The notes beneath the pieces were generated by a model. That model saw only the letters and a program-made list of their open reading frames with translations, ran no database searches and was not told the DNA's origin. The translations under genes were made by a program, and so were the position numbers. Source: Thermoplasmata archaeon (GTDB lineage: Archaea > Thermoplasmatota > Thermoplasmata > Lutacidiplasmatales > UBA184). From it: a stretch of DNA of 49,970 nucleotides. The DNA is taken from positions 1-49,970 of the forward strand of contig JAJZGO010000004.1 of assembly GCA_021798415.1 (NCBI GenBank), in the 5' to 3' direction. Below, piece by piece: positions 22,994 to 31,041 of the stretch. The first letter of the stretch is position 1, and every line of letters begins with the position of its first letter.

Positions 22994-25453
22994 TCACTCG
23001 AAGTCGGCGAGGCTCTTCGTCGTGCGGCGGCGCTTCGGGGGGGCCGCGAGGTCGGCGAGCGAGGTATCGAGGGACGCGGTCGGTCCTGGCTCGACCGCCG
23101 GCCGCTCGGCCGGGTCGCCGAGACGGCGCTGGTGGCTCCCGCGCAAAAGCGCCGCCGCGTCCCAGTCGTAGACCTCCGTCACCCGGGCGAGCGTCTGGGC
23201 GACGCGGTCGGCGTAGTACTCCCAGTCGGGTTCCTTGCCGAACGGCCGGCCCTCGACCCACGGCTCGACCTCCTGCGGTGAGGCGCGAGAGCCGGTCACG
23301 ACCCACGCGACCCTCATGCCGGGGATCACGTCGTACCCTTCCGCCTTGAGGCGCTTGTAGACCCTTAGGAACGGCAGCGAGTCGCGGGTCGCTTCGTTGT
23401 ACTCGCTCTCGGGCCGGACCGTGCGCGCGATGACGAGCCTCTCGACCGGGACCGACCGGTTCCGCACCGCGAGCACGAGCTCGCGCGCGCGGCGCACCGC
23501 ACCGTCGGTGTCCCCGCGAAGGACGAGGTCGAAGATATCCATGAGCGCCTGCGACTGGTAGTCGAAGGCGTCCGTGCGCCGGGTCTCGTAGCCGCGCACG
23601 ACGCGCTCCTCCCGTGGCCAGGCCGTCTGACCGACGTACCGCTTCTTCGCGCCGTGCGAGAAGAACGACTCGAAGACCGACTGGAACTCGAACGTCGTCC
23701 CTTCGTGGGTGAATCGCTTCGCGATCTCCTCGCCGAACTCCCGGGCGCCCTCGAGGGTCGGGACCGGCGCTCGGACGAACACGGAATCGGTGTCGGAGTA
23801 GACCACCTCGTGGCCGTCGGCCTCGAGGTCGCGGATGATCGAGGTGATCGCCTCCCGCGCGAAGGCGGTGATCGCGGCGCCGATCTCTTTGTTGGTGAAC
23901 CGGTAGAAGCTCGACGCGAGCACCCCATAGAACGAGTTCATCAGGAGCTTCACCGCGAGCTGGAGGCCGTCGAAATACGCCTTCAGCTCCTCGGTCGGGG
24001 CCTCGCGCGACTCCCGCCGGAACCGGTCCCGGTCGGCGAGGAGCTGCGCGAGGAGCTCGGGGACGATCCCTCGGCGGACGGAGGGCGCGAGGAACCGGGC
24101 GCCCGACGGCGCGACCGTCGTGCCGTCGGGGGAGAGCGTGGTGAAGCAGAGGTTCTTCGCGATGATGATCGACGGGTACATCGACTTGAAGTCGAGCAGG
24201 ACGACCCAGCGCGACATGCCCGGGCGGATCGCGTGGACGTACCCGCCCTCGATCGGGGCGTCGCGTCCGCCGCGGTGGCTCGGCGGGACCCCGACGCCGC
24301 GTTCGTCGGCCCGCGGAATCAGCAGCGCATCGATGTAGAGGGACGTCCGACCGTTGAGGCCCTCCTCGAGCGGAAGGCGCGCGACGGTCGCGAGGTCGGC
24401 CGCCTTCTCGATCGAGCGGAGGCGTCGAAGGATCCGAAGGGCGAGGTCGGCGTCGTGCTCGCAGTACTCCATCACGCGGGCGGGGTCCCGGGCCCACTCC
24501 TGCTCGATGTTGCGGCGGTCGACGTCGAGCTTCGAATCTCCGAGAAGCGTGCGGGCGACATACTGCAGGGTCTCCTGCTTCGGGTGGAGCTCGCTGCGGG
24601 CGGACCACCACGCGTCCGCGACCACGCGCCCGGTCACCTTCCACAACCGCTCGCCCATCTCGCGCGGGCTCGATCCCTCCCGTCCGAGGCGGAGGGCCTC
24701 CGCGCCGGTCGCCTGCGCCCGCTCGACGAGCAGGGGGACGTCGTAGCCCCCGATGTTGTATCCGGTGAGAATGTCCGGGTCGTCCTCACGGACGATGCGG
24801 GCGAACTCTTCGAGGATCCTGCGCTCGCTCGGGTCGGTGATCCGGAAGGTCCGGCGCGGCCGGTCGCCGCCGTCGGCGACGCCGCAGATCGTGAAGATCG
24901 TTCGCTCGCGGATCGCGTTCTCGATGTCGAAGGAGAGGAACCGCAAGGACGGGCGGAACGGCTCGGCGGGTCGGATGTCGTGGGTGGCGTCGACGACGAC
25001 CCGCACCACCTCGGGCACCGTGTAGCGGGCGCGGACCTCGTCGCTCTCCTCCTCGGCCTCGAACCCCACCGTCAGGCCGAGGTGGTGGTCGTAGAGGAAG
25101 CGGTGCACGAACGGGATGTCGCACGCGAGGACGCTCGCCTCCTCCCCCGGACGGCGGTAGGCGTCGCGGTACTGGGGCACGAGCCACGGACGGTGGATGG
25201 TGACGCGGGCGGCCGCTCTCTCGCGGCCCCCTACGAACGTGACGAGGTCCTCGACCCTCACGACCTCGGGGTCGGACCGGAGCCGCTCGCGCTGCTCCGC
25301 GGTCGGCTCGGCGAGGACGAAGTACGGCCGGAAACCGTAGTACCGGGCGACCATCGGGGTCCCTTCCCGGGTCCGACCGAACAGCTCGACGACCACCGCG
25401 TCGTCCCGAGCCTGGTACGAGCCCTCGAGGAGGAACAGTTCGACCGTGCGCAC
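22994..25453 (-). CDS. polB: DNA polymerase family B
   Basis: The 819-residue replicative polymerase has a proofreading exonuclease. Exo I is LSFDIENA (about residue 170), Exo II GYNIGGYDVP, and Exo III MEYCEHDA. Polymerase motif A is DFKSMYPSII, motif B KLLMNSFYGVL, and motif C YSDTDSV. All catalytic acids are present. The C-terminus TTKSLADFE is a PCNA-interacting (PIP-box-like) peptide. The GTG start lies 26 nt after a CTTTAG box that also contains the stop codon of the upstream uracil-DNA glycosylase. Archaeal PolB stalls at template uracil, so the neighbour is functionally apt. No intein is present. Confidence 0.96.
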   Translation of the reverse strand: MRTVELFLLEGSYQARDDAVVVELFGRTREGTPMVARYYGFRPYFVLAEPTAEQRERLRSDPEVVRVEDLVTFVGGRERAAARVTIHRPWLVPQYRDAYRRPGEEASVLACDIPFVHRFLYDHHLGLTVGFEAEEESDEVRARYTVPEVVRVVVDATHDIRPAEPFRPSLRFLSFDIENAIRERTIFTICGVADGGDRPRRTFRITDPSERRILEEFARIVREDDPDILTGYNIGGYDVPLLVERAQATGAEALRLGREGSSPREMGERLWKVTGRVVADAWWSARSELHPKQETLQYVARTLLGDSKLDVDRRNIEQEWARDPARVMEYCEHDADLALRILRRLRSIEKAADLATVARLPLEEGLNGRTSLYIDALLIPRADERGVGVPPSHRGGRDAPIEGGYVHAIRPGMSRWVVLLDFKSMYPSIIIAKNLCFTTLSPDGTTVAPSGARFLAPSVRRGIVPELLAQLLADRDRFRRESREAPTEELKAYFDGLQLAVKLLMNSFYGVLASSFYRFTNKEIGAAITAFAREAITSIIRDLEADGHEVVYSDTDSVFVRAPVPTLEGAREFGEEIAKRFTHEGTTFEFQSVFESFFSHGAKKRYVGQTAWPREERVVRGYETRRTDAFDYQSQALMDIFDLVLRGDTDGAVRRARELVLAVRNRSVPVERLVIARTVRPESEYNEATRDSLPFLRVYKRLKAEGYDVIPGMRVAWVVTGSRASPQEVEPWVEGRPFGKEPDWEYYADRVAQTLARVTEVYDWDAAALLRGSHQRRLGDPAERPAVEPGPTASLDTSLADLAAPPKRRRTTKSLADFE

Positions 25454-25474
25454 GGACCGAGGAGCCCGACGGGC

Positions 25475-25483
25475 GCTAAAGCC
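25475..25483 (-). promoter_or_regulatory. TATA-like box of polB overlapping the upstream stop codon
   Basis: GCTAAAGC (GCTTTAGC on the minus strand), centred 26 nt before the polB GTG. Bases 25476-25478 are the TAG stop of the uracil-DNA glycosylase gene. Confidence 0.5.
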
Positions 25484-26111
25484 GTTTGGAGGGGCGCTCG
25501 GCGAGCCAGGCGCCGAGGGCCCGAAGGTCGTCGTCCCAGCGGCGGTAGAGGCGATGAGAGCGCAGGGCGGCCGGGTGGACGAGCGGGAAGAGCGGAGGGT
25601 CGGTCGACGGGCGCGGCCGACCGGCCGCGGTGAGGATCGGCGGCGCCCCGGGATCGAGCGCGTGGAGCGCCGAGGTACCGAGGGTCACGACCGCCGCCGG
25701 ACGGAGCAGCGCGAGCTGCCGGTCGAGGAACGGACGACACGTCGTGGCCGCCGCCCGGACGAACCGGTTCGCCGGCGGGCGGCACTTGAGGACGTTCAGC
25801 ACCCCGAACTCGTCGTCCTCGAGCCCGAGCCGATGGGTCGCGTCGTCGAGCCGCCGGCCGGCGCGTCCGACGAACGGGAGCCCGGTGCGGTCCTCCTCGG
25901 CACCCGGGGCTTCGCCGACGAACACGATGCGCGGCGCAAGGCTCCCCCGGTAGACGACCGCGTGCGTGCGGTGCGCGCCGAGCGGGCAGCGGCGGCAGGA
26001 CCGGATCTCTTCGGAGAGCTCGGCCCAGGCTCGCTGCCGACGGGTCGCGGGCGGCCGGACCCGGCCGGTGGCGATGCCCTGCACGCCCCGCCACAGTCCG
26101 GCCGCCCGCAT
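25476..26111 (-). CDS. udg: Uracil-DNA glycosylase, family 4 type (4Fe-4S)
   Basis: The 211-residue enzyme removes uracil from DNA. It has CRRCPLGAHRTHAVV (two cluster cysteines), then FVGEAPGAEEDRTGLPFVGRAG, the family 4 catalytic motif. NVLKCRPPANR (third cysteine), TTCRPFLDRQL (fourth) and HPAALR follow. All four cluster cysteines and the histidine of the HPA motif are present. The basic N-terminal 25 residues are extra. It lies 22 nt upstream of polB in the same direction, so the two probably form a repair-replication unit, with polB also having its own promoter. Confidence 0.9.
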   Translation of the reverse strand: MRAAGLWRGVQGIATGRVRPPATRRQRAWAELSEEIRSCRRCPLGAHRTHAVVYRGSLAPRIVFVGEAPGAEEDRTGLPFVGRAGRRLDDATHRLGLEDDEFGVLNVLKCRPPANRFVRAAATTCRPFLDRQLALLRPAAVVTLGTSALHALDPGAPPILTAAGRPRPSTDPPLFPLVHPAALRSHRLYRRWDDDLRALGAWLAERPSKRL

Positions 26112-26152
26112 AGCGCTCGCGCGAGCGAAGGAGCGCGCGGCGCGGCACGGAC

Positions 26153-26161
26153 CTTAAATAG
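26153..26161 (+). promoter_or_regulatory. TATA box of the S12-S7-EF-2 operon
   Basis: CTTAAATAG, centred 37 nt before the S12 ATG, predicting a leader of about 10 nt. Confidence 0.55.
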
Positions 26162-26193
26162 GGGCTCCCTGTGGCTCGGCCCCTTCGCCGACC

Positions 26194-26628
26194 ATGCCTC
26201 CGCCGTCCGGACTCAACACTGCGGGTCGCCTGACCCGGCTCCGCCAGCGGCGACGCTGGTCCGACCGGTACTACAAGCGGCGCACCCTCCATCTCAAGGA
26301 ACGGTCCGACCCTCTCGAGGGTGCCCCCCAGGGCCGCGGCATCGTGATCGAGAAGGTCGGGGTCGAGGCGAAGCAACCGAACTCGGCGATTCGAAAGTGC
26401 ATCAAGGTCCAGCTGATCAAGAACGGCCGTCAGGTGACGGCGTTCGCGGTCGGCGACGGGGCGATCAACTTCATCGACGAGCACGACGAGGTCCTCGTCG
26501 AGGGAATCGGGGGCCGGATGGGCCGGTCCTACGGCGACATCCCGGGCGTCCGCTACAAGGTGATCCAGGTGAACAGCGTCTCGCTCGACGAGCTCGTTCG
26601 CGGACGCAAGGAGAAGCCGGCCCGATGA
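26194..26628 (+). CDS. rps12: Small-subunit ribosomal protein S12
   Basis: 144 residues, the archaeal length. The decoding-centre loop KQPNSAIRKCIKVQLIKNGR is the universal S12 signature. The basic N-terminus and GDIPGVRYKVIQVN also match. The second accuracy loop (usually GxGGxxGxxxGDxPG) reads GIGGRMGRSYGDIPG. It heads the archaeal str operon; the stop overlaps the S7 start in ATGA. Confidence 0.96.
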   Translation: MPPPSGLNTAGRLTRLRQRRRWSDRYYKRRTLHLKERSDPLEGAPQGRGIVIEKVGVEAKQPNSAIRKCIKVQLIKNGRQVTAFAVGDGAINFIDEHDEVLVEGIGGRMGRSYGDIPGVRYKVIQVNSVSLDELVRGRKEKPAR

Positions 26629-27284
26629 GCGGAGCGCCCGAGCCCCTCAGCCCGGAGCCGACCGCCGAGGACGCGGGACCCGTCGTCCAGCGTCCCCAGC
26701 CGCCGCCCCCTCCGCCGTTCGTCCTTCCGCCGCTCTTCGGGAAGTACCCGTTCGAGGGCGTGGAGGTCCACGACCCCGGCCTCCTGCCCTACCTGTACCT
26801 GCACCCCGTCTACACGCCCCACACCGAGGGCCGGCTCACCGGTCGACCGTTCCTCAAGACTCGGATGCACCTGGTCGAGAGGCTCGCCAACCACCTCATG
26901 AAGGGCGGCAAGTTCACCGGTAAGAAGTCGAAGGCGATCACCACCATCCGCAAGGCGTTCGTCGAGCTCGCCCAGAAGGAGGGGAAGAATCCGCTCCAGC
27001 TCCTTGTCGATGCGGTCGAGAACGCGTCGCCCCGAGAGGAGGTCACGCGGCTCCAGTTCGGCGGGATCTCCGTCCCTCGGGCCGTGGACGCCTCACCCGC
27101 CCGCCGTTTGAACGTCGCGATCCGCAACCTCGCGCTCGGCGCGATCCAGTCCTCGCGCAAATCGACGAAGCCGATCCACTCCTGCCTCGCGGACGAGATC
27201 CGGCTCGCGGCCAAGGGCGACCTCACGTCGTTCGCGGTCGGACGGAAGGAAGAGGTCGAGCGGGTCGCGCAGTCGGCGCGCTGA
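26625..27284 (+). CDS. rps7: Small-subunit ribosomal protein S7, Pro-rich N-terminus
   Basis: 219 residues. The conserved core starts near LFGKYPFEGVEVHD and includes RLANHLMKGGKFTGKKSKA, PLQLLVDAVENASPREEVTR, and the terminal RNLALGAIQSSRKS. It binds 16S rRNA in the head of the small subunit. The first 35-40 residues are an acidic then Pro-rich extension with six consecutive prolines, longer than usual in archaeal S7. It overlaps S12 by 4 nt and precedes EF-2 by 18 nt. Confidence 0.95.
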   Translation: MSGAPEPLSPEPTAEDAGPVVQRPQPPPPPPFVLPPLFGKYPFEGVEVHDPGLLPYLYLHPVYTPHTEGRLTGRPFLKTRMHLVERLANHLMKGGKFTGKKSKAITTIRKAFVELAQKEGKNPLQLLVDAVENASPREEVTRLQFGGISVPRAVDASPARRLNVAIRNLALGAIQSSRKSTKPIHSCLADEIRLAAKGDLTSFAVGRKEEVERVAQSAR

Positions 27285-27302
27285 AGCCCGACAGGAACCC
27301 CC

Positions 27303-29504
27303 ATGACCCACATTCGTGCTGAGCTCGCGAAAGCCATCCCCGAGATGATGCGCAACGTCGACCGGATCCGCAACATCGGGATCGTCGCGCACATCCACCA
27401 CGGCAAGACGACGCTGTCCGACAACCTCCTCGCGGCGGCGGGGATGATCTCGAACGAGCTCGCGGGCAAGCAACTCTACCTCAACTTCGACGAGCAGGAG
27501 CAGGCTCGCCTGCTCACGATCAACAACGCGGACGTCACGATCGTCCACGAGTTCGAGAACGAGCAGTACCTGATCAACCTCATCGACACGCCCGGCCACG
27601 TGGACTTCGGCGGGGACGTGACGCGAGCGATGCGGGCGGTCGACGGCGCGATCGTCGTCGTCTGCGCGGTGGAGGGCGTCATGGCCCAGACCGAGACCGT
27701 GCTCCGGCAGGCGCTGCGCGAGAAGGTCAAGCCGGTCCTCTTCATCAACAAGGTCGACCGCGCGATCAAGGAGCTCCAGCTCACCCCCGATTCCCTCCAG
27801 AAGCGGTTCGGGTCGATCATCTCCGAGGTGAACGAGCTCATCCGTCGCATGGCTCCCGAGGAGTTCGTCGACGACTGGAGCGTGGACCCCCGGGACGGGT
27901 CGGTCGCGTTCGGTTCCGGCTACGAGAACTGGGCGATCAGCGTGCCGTACATGCTGCGCACCGGGGTCAAGTTCCCCGACATCATCGACTTCGTCTCGAC
28001 CGGACGCTCTCGGGAGATCGCGCAGCGCGCGAAGATCAACGACGTCATCTTCGACATGGTCGTCCGCCACCTCCCGAGCCCGCACGTCGCCCAGCGCTAC
28101 CGGATCCCGAACATCTGGAAGGGCGAGGTCGGCTCGACGATCGGCCAGGCGATGCTCAACACGGACACGAACGGCCCGACCTCGTTCATGGTCACCGACA
28201 TCACGATGGACCCGAGCGCGGGCGAGATCGCGACGGGCCGCGTCTTCTCCGGGCGCATCCAGAAGGGGATGGAGCTGAGCGTCGCCGGGACGAAGATCAA
28301 GGACCGCGTCCAGCACGTCTCCCTCTTCATGGGTCCCGAGCGGCTGATGGTCGAGGAGGTCACCGCGGGCAACATCGCCGCGGTCATCGGACTCACGGAC
28401 GCCTTCGCCGGCACGACGATGTCGGCGGTCCACGACATGACCCCGTTCGAGGAGATCCGTCACGTCTCCGAGCCGGTGGTGACGGTCGCGATCGAACCGA
28501 AGCGGATGTCCGACCTTCCGAAGTTGATCGAGGTCATGCGCAAGATCGCCAAGGAGGACGCGAGCCTCAAGGTCGAGATCAACCAGGAGACGGGCGAGCA
28601 CCTCCTGTCGGGCATGGGAGAGCTCCACCTCGAGATCACGCAGTACCGCATCGTCAACGACTACAAGGTCGAGATCGAGGCGTCGAAGCCGATCGTCGTC
28701 TACCGCGAGGTCGTGAAGCACCCGGGAGGGCCGTTCGAGGGGAAGAGCCCGAACAAGCACAACCGGTTCTACTTCGAGGTCGAGGCGCTCCCCGCGGCGG
28801 TCGTCCAGGCGATCCGGGACGGAGACATCCCGCAGGGAAAGTCGTTCAAGGACACGAAGACGCTGGTCGCGAAGCTCGACCAGCTGGGCGTCCCCCGGGA
28901 CGAGGGTCGCGGGATCGTCGCGGTCGAGGGGACGAACATGCTGTTCGATGTGACGAAGGGGATCCAGTACCTCAACGAGACGATGGACCTGATCGTCGAC
29001 GCCTTCAAGGAGGCGGTCAACCGCGGGCCGCTCGCCAACGAGAAGGTCTACGGCCTCAAGGTCCGTATCGTGGACGCGAAGCTCCACGAGGACTCGATCC
29101 ACCGCGGACCCGCGCAGACGATCCCCGCCGCCCGCTCGGGGATCTACGGGGCGATGGTCCTCGGCGACCGTCTCCTCCTCGAGCCGTTCCAGAAGGTCAC
29201 CGTCAACGTCCCTCAGGAGGTCCTCGCGGGCGCGACCCGGGAGCTCCAGCGCCGACGCGGCGAGATCCTCGACATGACGAGCGTCGGCGACCTGCAGACG
29301 ATCGTCGCGAAGGTCCCGGTCGCGGAGATGTTCGGGTTCGCTTCCGACATCCGCAGCGCGACCGCGGGCAAGGTCCTCTGGGCGACCGAGTCGATGGGGT
29401 TCGAGCCCGTCCCGGGAGAGCTCCAGCCGAAGGTCGTCGGCGAGGTGCGTCAGCGCCGTGGCCTCAAGCCCGAGCCGTACGACGCGGCGTACTACTCCGG
29501 GTAG
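27303..29504 (+). CDS. fusA: Translation elongation factor EF-2 with altered P-loop and switch I
   Basis: The 733-residue translocase has normal archaeal EF-2 length and domains. G3 DTPGHVDFGGD, G4 NKVD and the domain IV diphthamide loop LHEDSIHRG (His600) are intact, as is the SGMGELHLEI domain III motif. Two residues that are near-invariant in translational GTPases differ. The P-loop reads AHIHHGKTT, with His32 for the usual Asp. Switch I reads ARLLTI, with Leu70 (and Leu71) for the RGIT Gly-Ile; Thr72 remains. Codons are CAC and CTG, clearly read. The rest has no sign of decay, so the protein should be functional. It is the third gene of the str operon, 18 nt after S7. Confidence 0.95.
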   Translation: MTHIRAELAKAIPEMMRNVDRIRNIGIVAHIHHGKTTLSDNLLAAAGMISNELAGKQLYLNFDEQEQARLLTINNADVTIVHEFENEQYLINLIDTPGHVDFGGDVTRAMRAVDGAIVVVCAVEGVMAQTETVLRQALREKVKPVLFINKVDRAIKELQLTPDSLQKRFGSIISEVNELIRRMAPEEFVDDWSVDPRDGSVAFGSGYENWAISVPYMLRTGVKFPDIIDFVSTGRSREIAQRAKINDVIFDMVVRHLPSPHVAQRYRIPNIWKGEVGSTIGQAMLNTDTNGPTSFMVTDITMDPSAGEIATGRVFSGRIQKGMELSVAGTKIKDRVQHVSLFMGPERLMVEEVTAGNIAAVIGLTDAFAGTTMSAVHDMTPFEEIRHVSEPVVTVAIEPKRMSDLPKLIEVMRKIAKEDASLKVEINQETGEHLLSGMGELHLEITQYRIVNDYKVEIEASKPIVVYREVVKHPGGPFEGKSPNKHNRFYFEVEALPAAVVQAIRDGDIPQGKSFKDTKTLVAKLDQLGVPRDEGRGIVAVEGTNMLFDVTKGIQYLNETMDLIVDAFKEAVNRGPLANEKVYGLKVRIVDAKLHEDSIHRGPAQTIPAARSGIYGAMVLGDRLLLEPFQKVTVNVPQEVLAGATRELQRRRGEILDMTSVGDLQTIVAKVPVAEMFGFASDIRSATAGKVLWATESMGFEPVPGELQPKVVGEVRQRRGLKPEPYDAAYYSG

Positions 29505-29632
29505 GACGACCGAGCGCTTTCGCCCGCCTTCCCGGGGACGCCGGGCCGGTCGCGCCCGGACTACGCGGTGCCGTGGGAACGGCGGCCGGAGACCTACTAC
29601 GACCTGTAGCAGGAACGGACCACGGGCGGCGT

Positions 29633-30247
29633 TTAGTTACTACGCTTCGTAGTAGCTCTGGCCCGACGGGAGGGGCCCGTCGGGAGGCCGATGAGCTCGT
29701 CCAGGGTCCGCTGGCCCCGGGGCCGGGGGCCTTCGGCCGACCGCGAGCGGATCGGCCAGGCGCCTTCGTGGTCGAGCAGCCAGCGTTTGCGCCAGAGGCC
29801 GAGCCCGTAGCCCGTGATCGAACCTCCCGTGCCGATGACCCGGTGGCACGGGATCACGATGGGGATCGGATTGCGCCGCATCGCCCCCCCGACCGCCCGC
29901 GCGGCCCCGGGGAACCCAGCCCGTCGCGCGAGCTCGCCGTAGGTCACGGTCCGCCCCGCCGGCACGTCGATCAGCCGCTCCCAGACCTTCCGGTCGAACG
30001 CCGAGGCCGTCCCGGTGTCCGGCACGAGGTCGAACGCGGTGCGCTGGCCCCGGAAGTACTCGAGGAGTTGGCGGGCCGGGTTCCCGGCCGGGAGCGGGGG
30101 GCGGCGACGGACCGCCCCCGTCGGCACCCCGCTCTGGGCGAGTCCGTTCTCGAGCAGGTCGACCACGCGCACGCTCGAGCCCTGGTAGACCACCCGGAAA
30201 GTCCCGATCGGAGTGGTCACGTCGGAGTACTCGACCGGGTCGGCCAT
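29633..30247 (-). CDS. ogt: Methylated-DNA-protein cysteine methyltransferase
   Basis: The 204-residue O6-alkylguanine repair protein has the acceptor cysteine in PIVIPCHRVIG, preceded by VPAGRTVTYGELARRAG (DNA-binding helix) and ARAVGGAMRRNP (arginine finger). It accepts the alkyl group once and is then spent. I chose the ATG at 30247 because a GATAAG box lies 25 nt upstream. The 128-nt gap to EF-2 contains no gene. It is downstream of radB in the same direction with 34 nt between. Confidence 0.92.
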   Translation of the reverse strand: MADPVEYSDVTTPIGTFRVVYQGSSVRVVDLLENGLAQSGVPTGAVRRRPPLPAGNPARQLLEYFRGQRTAFDLVPDTGTASAFDRKVWERLIDVPAGRTVTYGELARRAGFPGAARAVGGAMRRNPIPIVIPCHRVIGTGGSITGYGLGLWRKRWLLDHEGAWPIRSRSAEGPRPRGQRTLDELIGLPTGPSRRARATTKRSN

Positions 30248-30268
30248 CGCCGGGGCAGGTGCGGGCAC

Positions 30269-30277
30269 GCTTATCTC
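30269..30277 (-). promoter_or_regulatory. TATA-like box of the methyltransferase gene
   Basis: The plus-strand run GCTTATCTC reads GAGATAAGC on the minus strand, centred 25 nt before the ATG at 30247. Confidence 0.45.
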
Positions 30278-30281
30278 CGTT

Positions 30282-30989
30282 TCAACCCGGGCCACTTCTC
30301 GGGGGACCCCCCGGGCTCTCGAGGCCGGTCGGGGTGATGCGGAACTCCGCGGCCCCCTCGGGGAGCGAGCGATGCTTGACGAGCACCACGCAGCGGCGGT
30401 CGCCCGGAAGGCGGTCGAACCGCAGGATCGTCTTTGCGGCGTGGTTGAGGAACGAGCCGCCGAGCGGCTCGAGGGTTCCTTCGCGCACGCTCCGGTAGAC
30501 CTGGTTCGTGAACAGCACCGGGACGTGGGCCGAGAGCGCGGTCACGACCAGGTCGGCGACGCCGACGGAGAGGGCCTGGCGCGCGTCGTCCTCGTCGGGC
30601 CCCGAGAGAGAGAGCCGGTAGTAGAACGTGCCCGAGTCGACGACGATGAGGCCGACCGGGCGCGCCCCCTCGCGGGCGAGCCGACACGCGGTCGCGACCG
30701 CCCGGCCCTGCTCGTCGAGGCTCTTCGGGCTCGAGAGCAGGAGCCGACCGAGGACCTCGTCGAGCGTCGGGCCGCAGACCGCGCTCAGGCGGTCGACGCT
30801 CACGCCTTCGGTATCGATGTAGAAGACCCAGCGTCCCGACCTCGCCACGCGCGCGGTGACCTCGAGGCAGAAGAGCGTCTTGCCGCTCCCGCCCTCTCCG
30901 TAGATCTCGGTGACCGAGTCGCTCTCGAGCCCGCCGCCGAGGAGCCGGTCGACCGACGGGATCCCCGTCGGCTGGCGCTCGGACGGCAT
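30282..30989 (-). CDS. radB: RadB recombinase
   Basis: The 235-residue RecA-family protein lacks the N-terminal helix-hairpin-helix domain of RadA, as expected for the euryarchaeal paralogue RadB. Walker A is GEGGSGKT (about residues 31-38) and Walker B is LIVVDSG; a LFTNQVYRS L2-like segment follows. RadB assists RadA in recombination and repair. The ATG lies 28 nt after a box in GGATAATCTAG on the plus strand. It is co-directional with the RNase J-like gene, 52 nt downstream of it. Confidence 0.92.
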   Translation of the reverse strand: MPSERQPTGIPSVDRLLGGGLESDSVTEIYGEGGSGKTLFCLEVTARVARSGRWVFYIDTEGVSVDRLSAVCGPTLDEVLGRLLLSSPKSLDEQGRAVATACRLAREGARPVGLIVVDSGTFYYRLSLSGPDEDDARQALSVGVADLVVTALSAHVPVLFTNQVYRSVREGTLEPLGGSFLNHAAKTILRFDRLPGDRRCVVLVKHRSLPEGAAEFRITPTGLESPGGPPRSGPG

Positions 30990-31012
30990 CGGCGCGGCGA
31001 GACGCTCCGAGG

Positions 31013-31023
31013 GGATAATCTAG
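31013..31023 (-). promoter_or_regulatory. TATA-like box of radB
   Basis: An AT-rich run (GATAATCTAG on the plus strand), centred about 28 nt before the ATG at 30989. Confidence 0.45.
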
Positions 31024-31041
31024 TATCGTCGGGGTCGCCCG

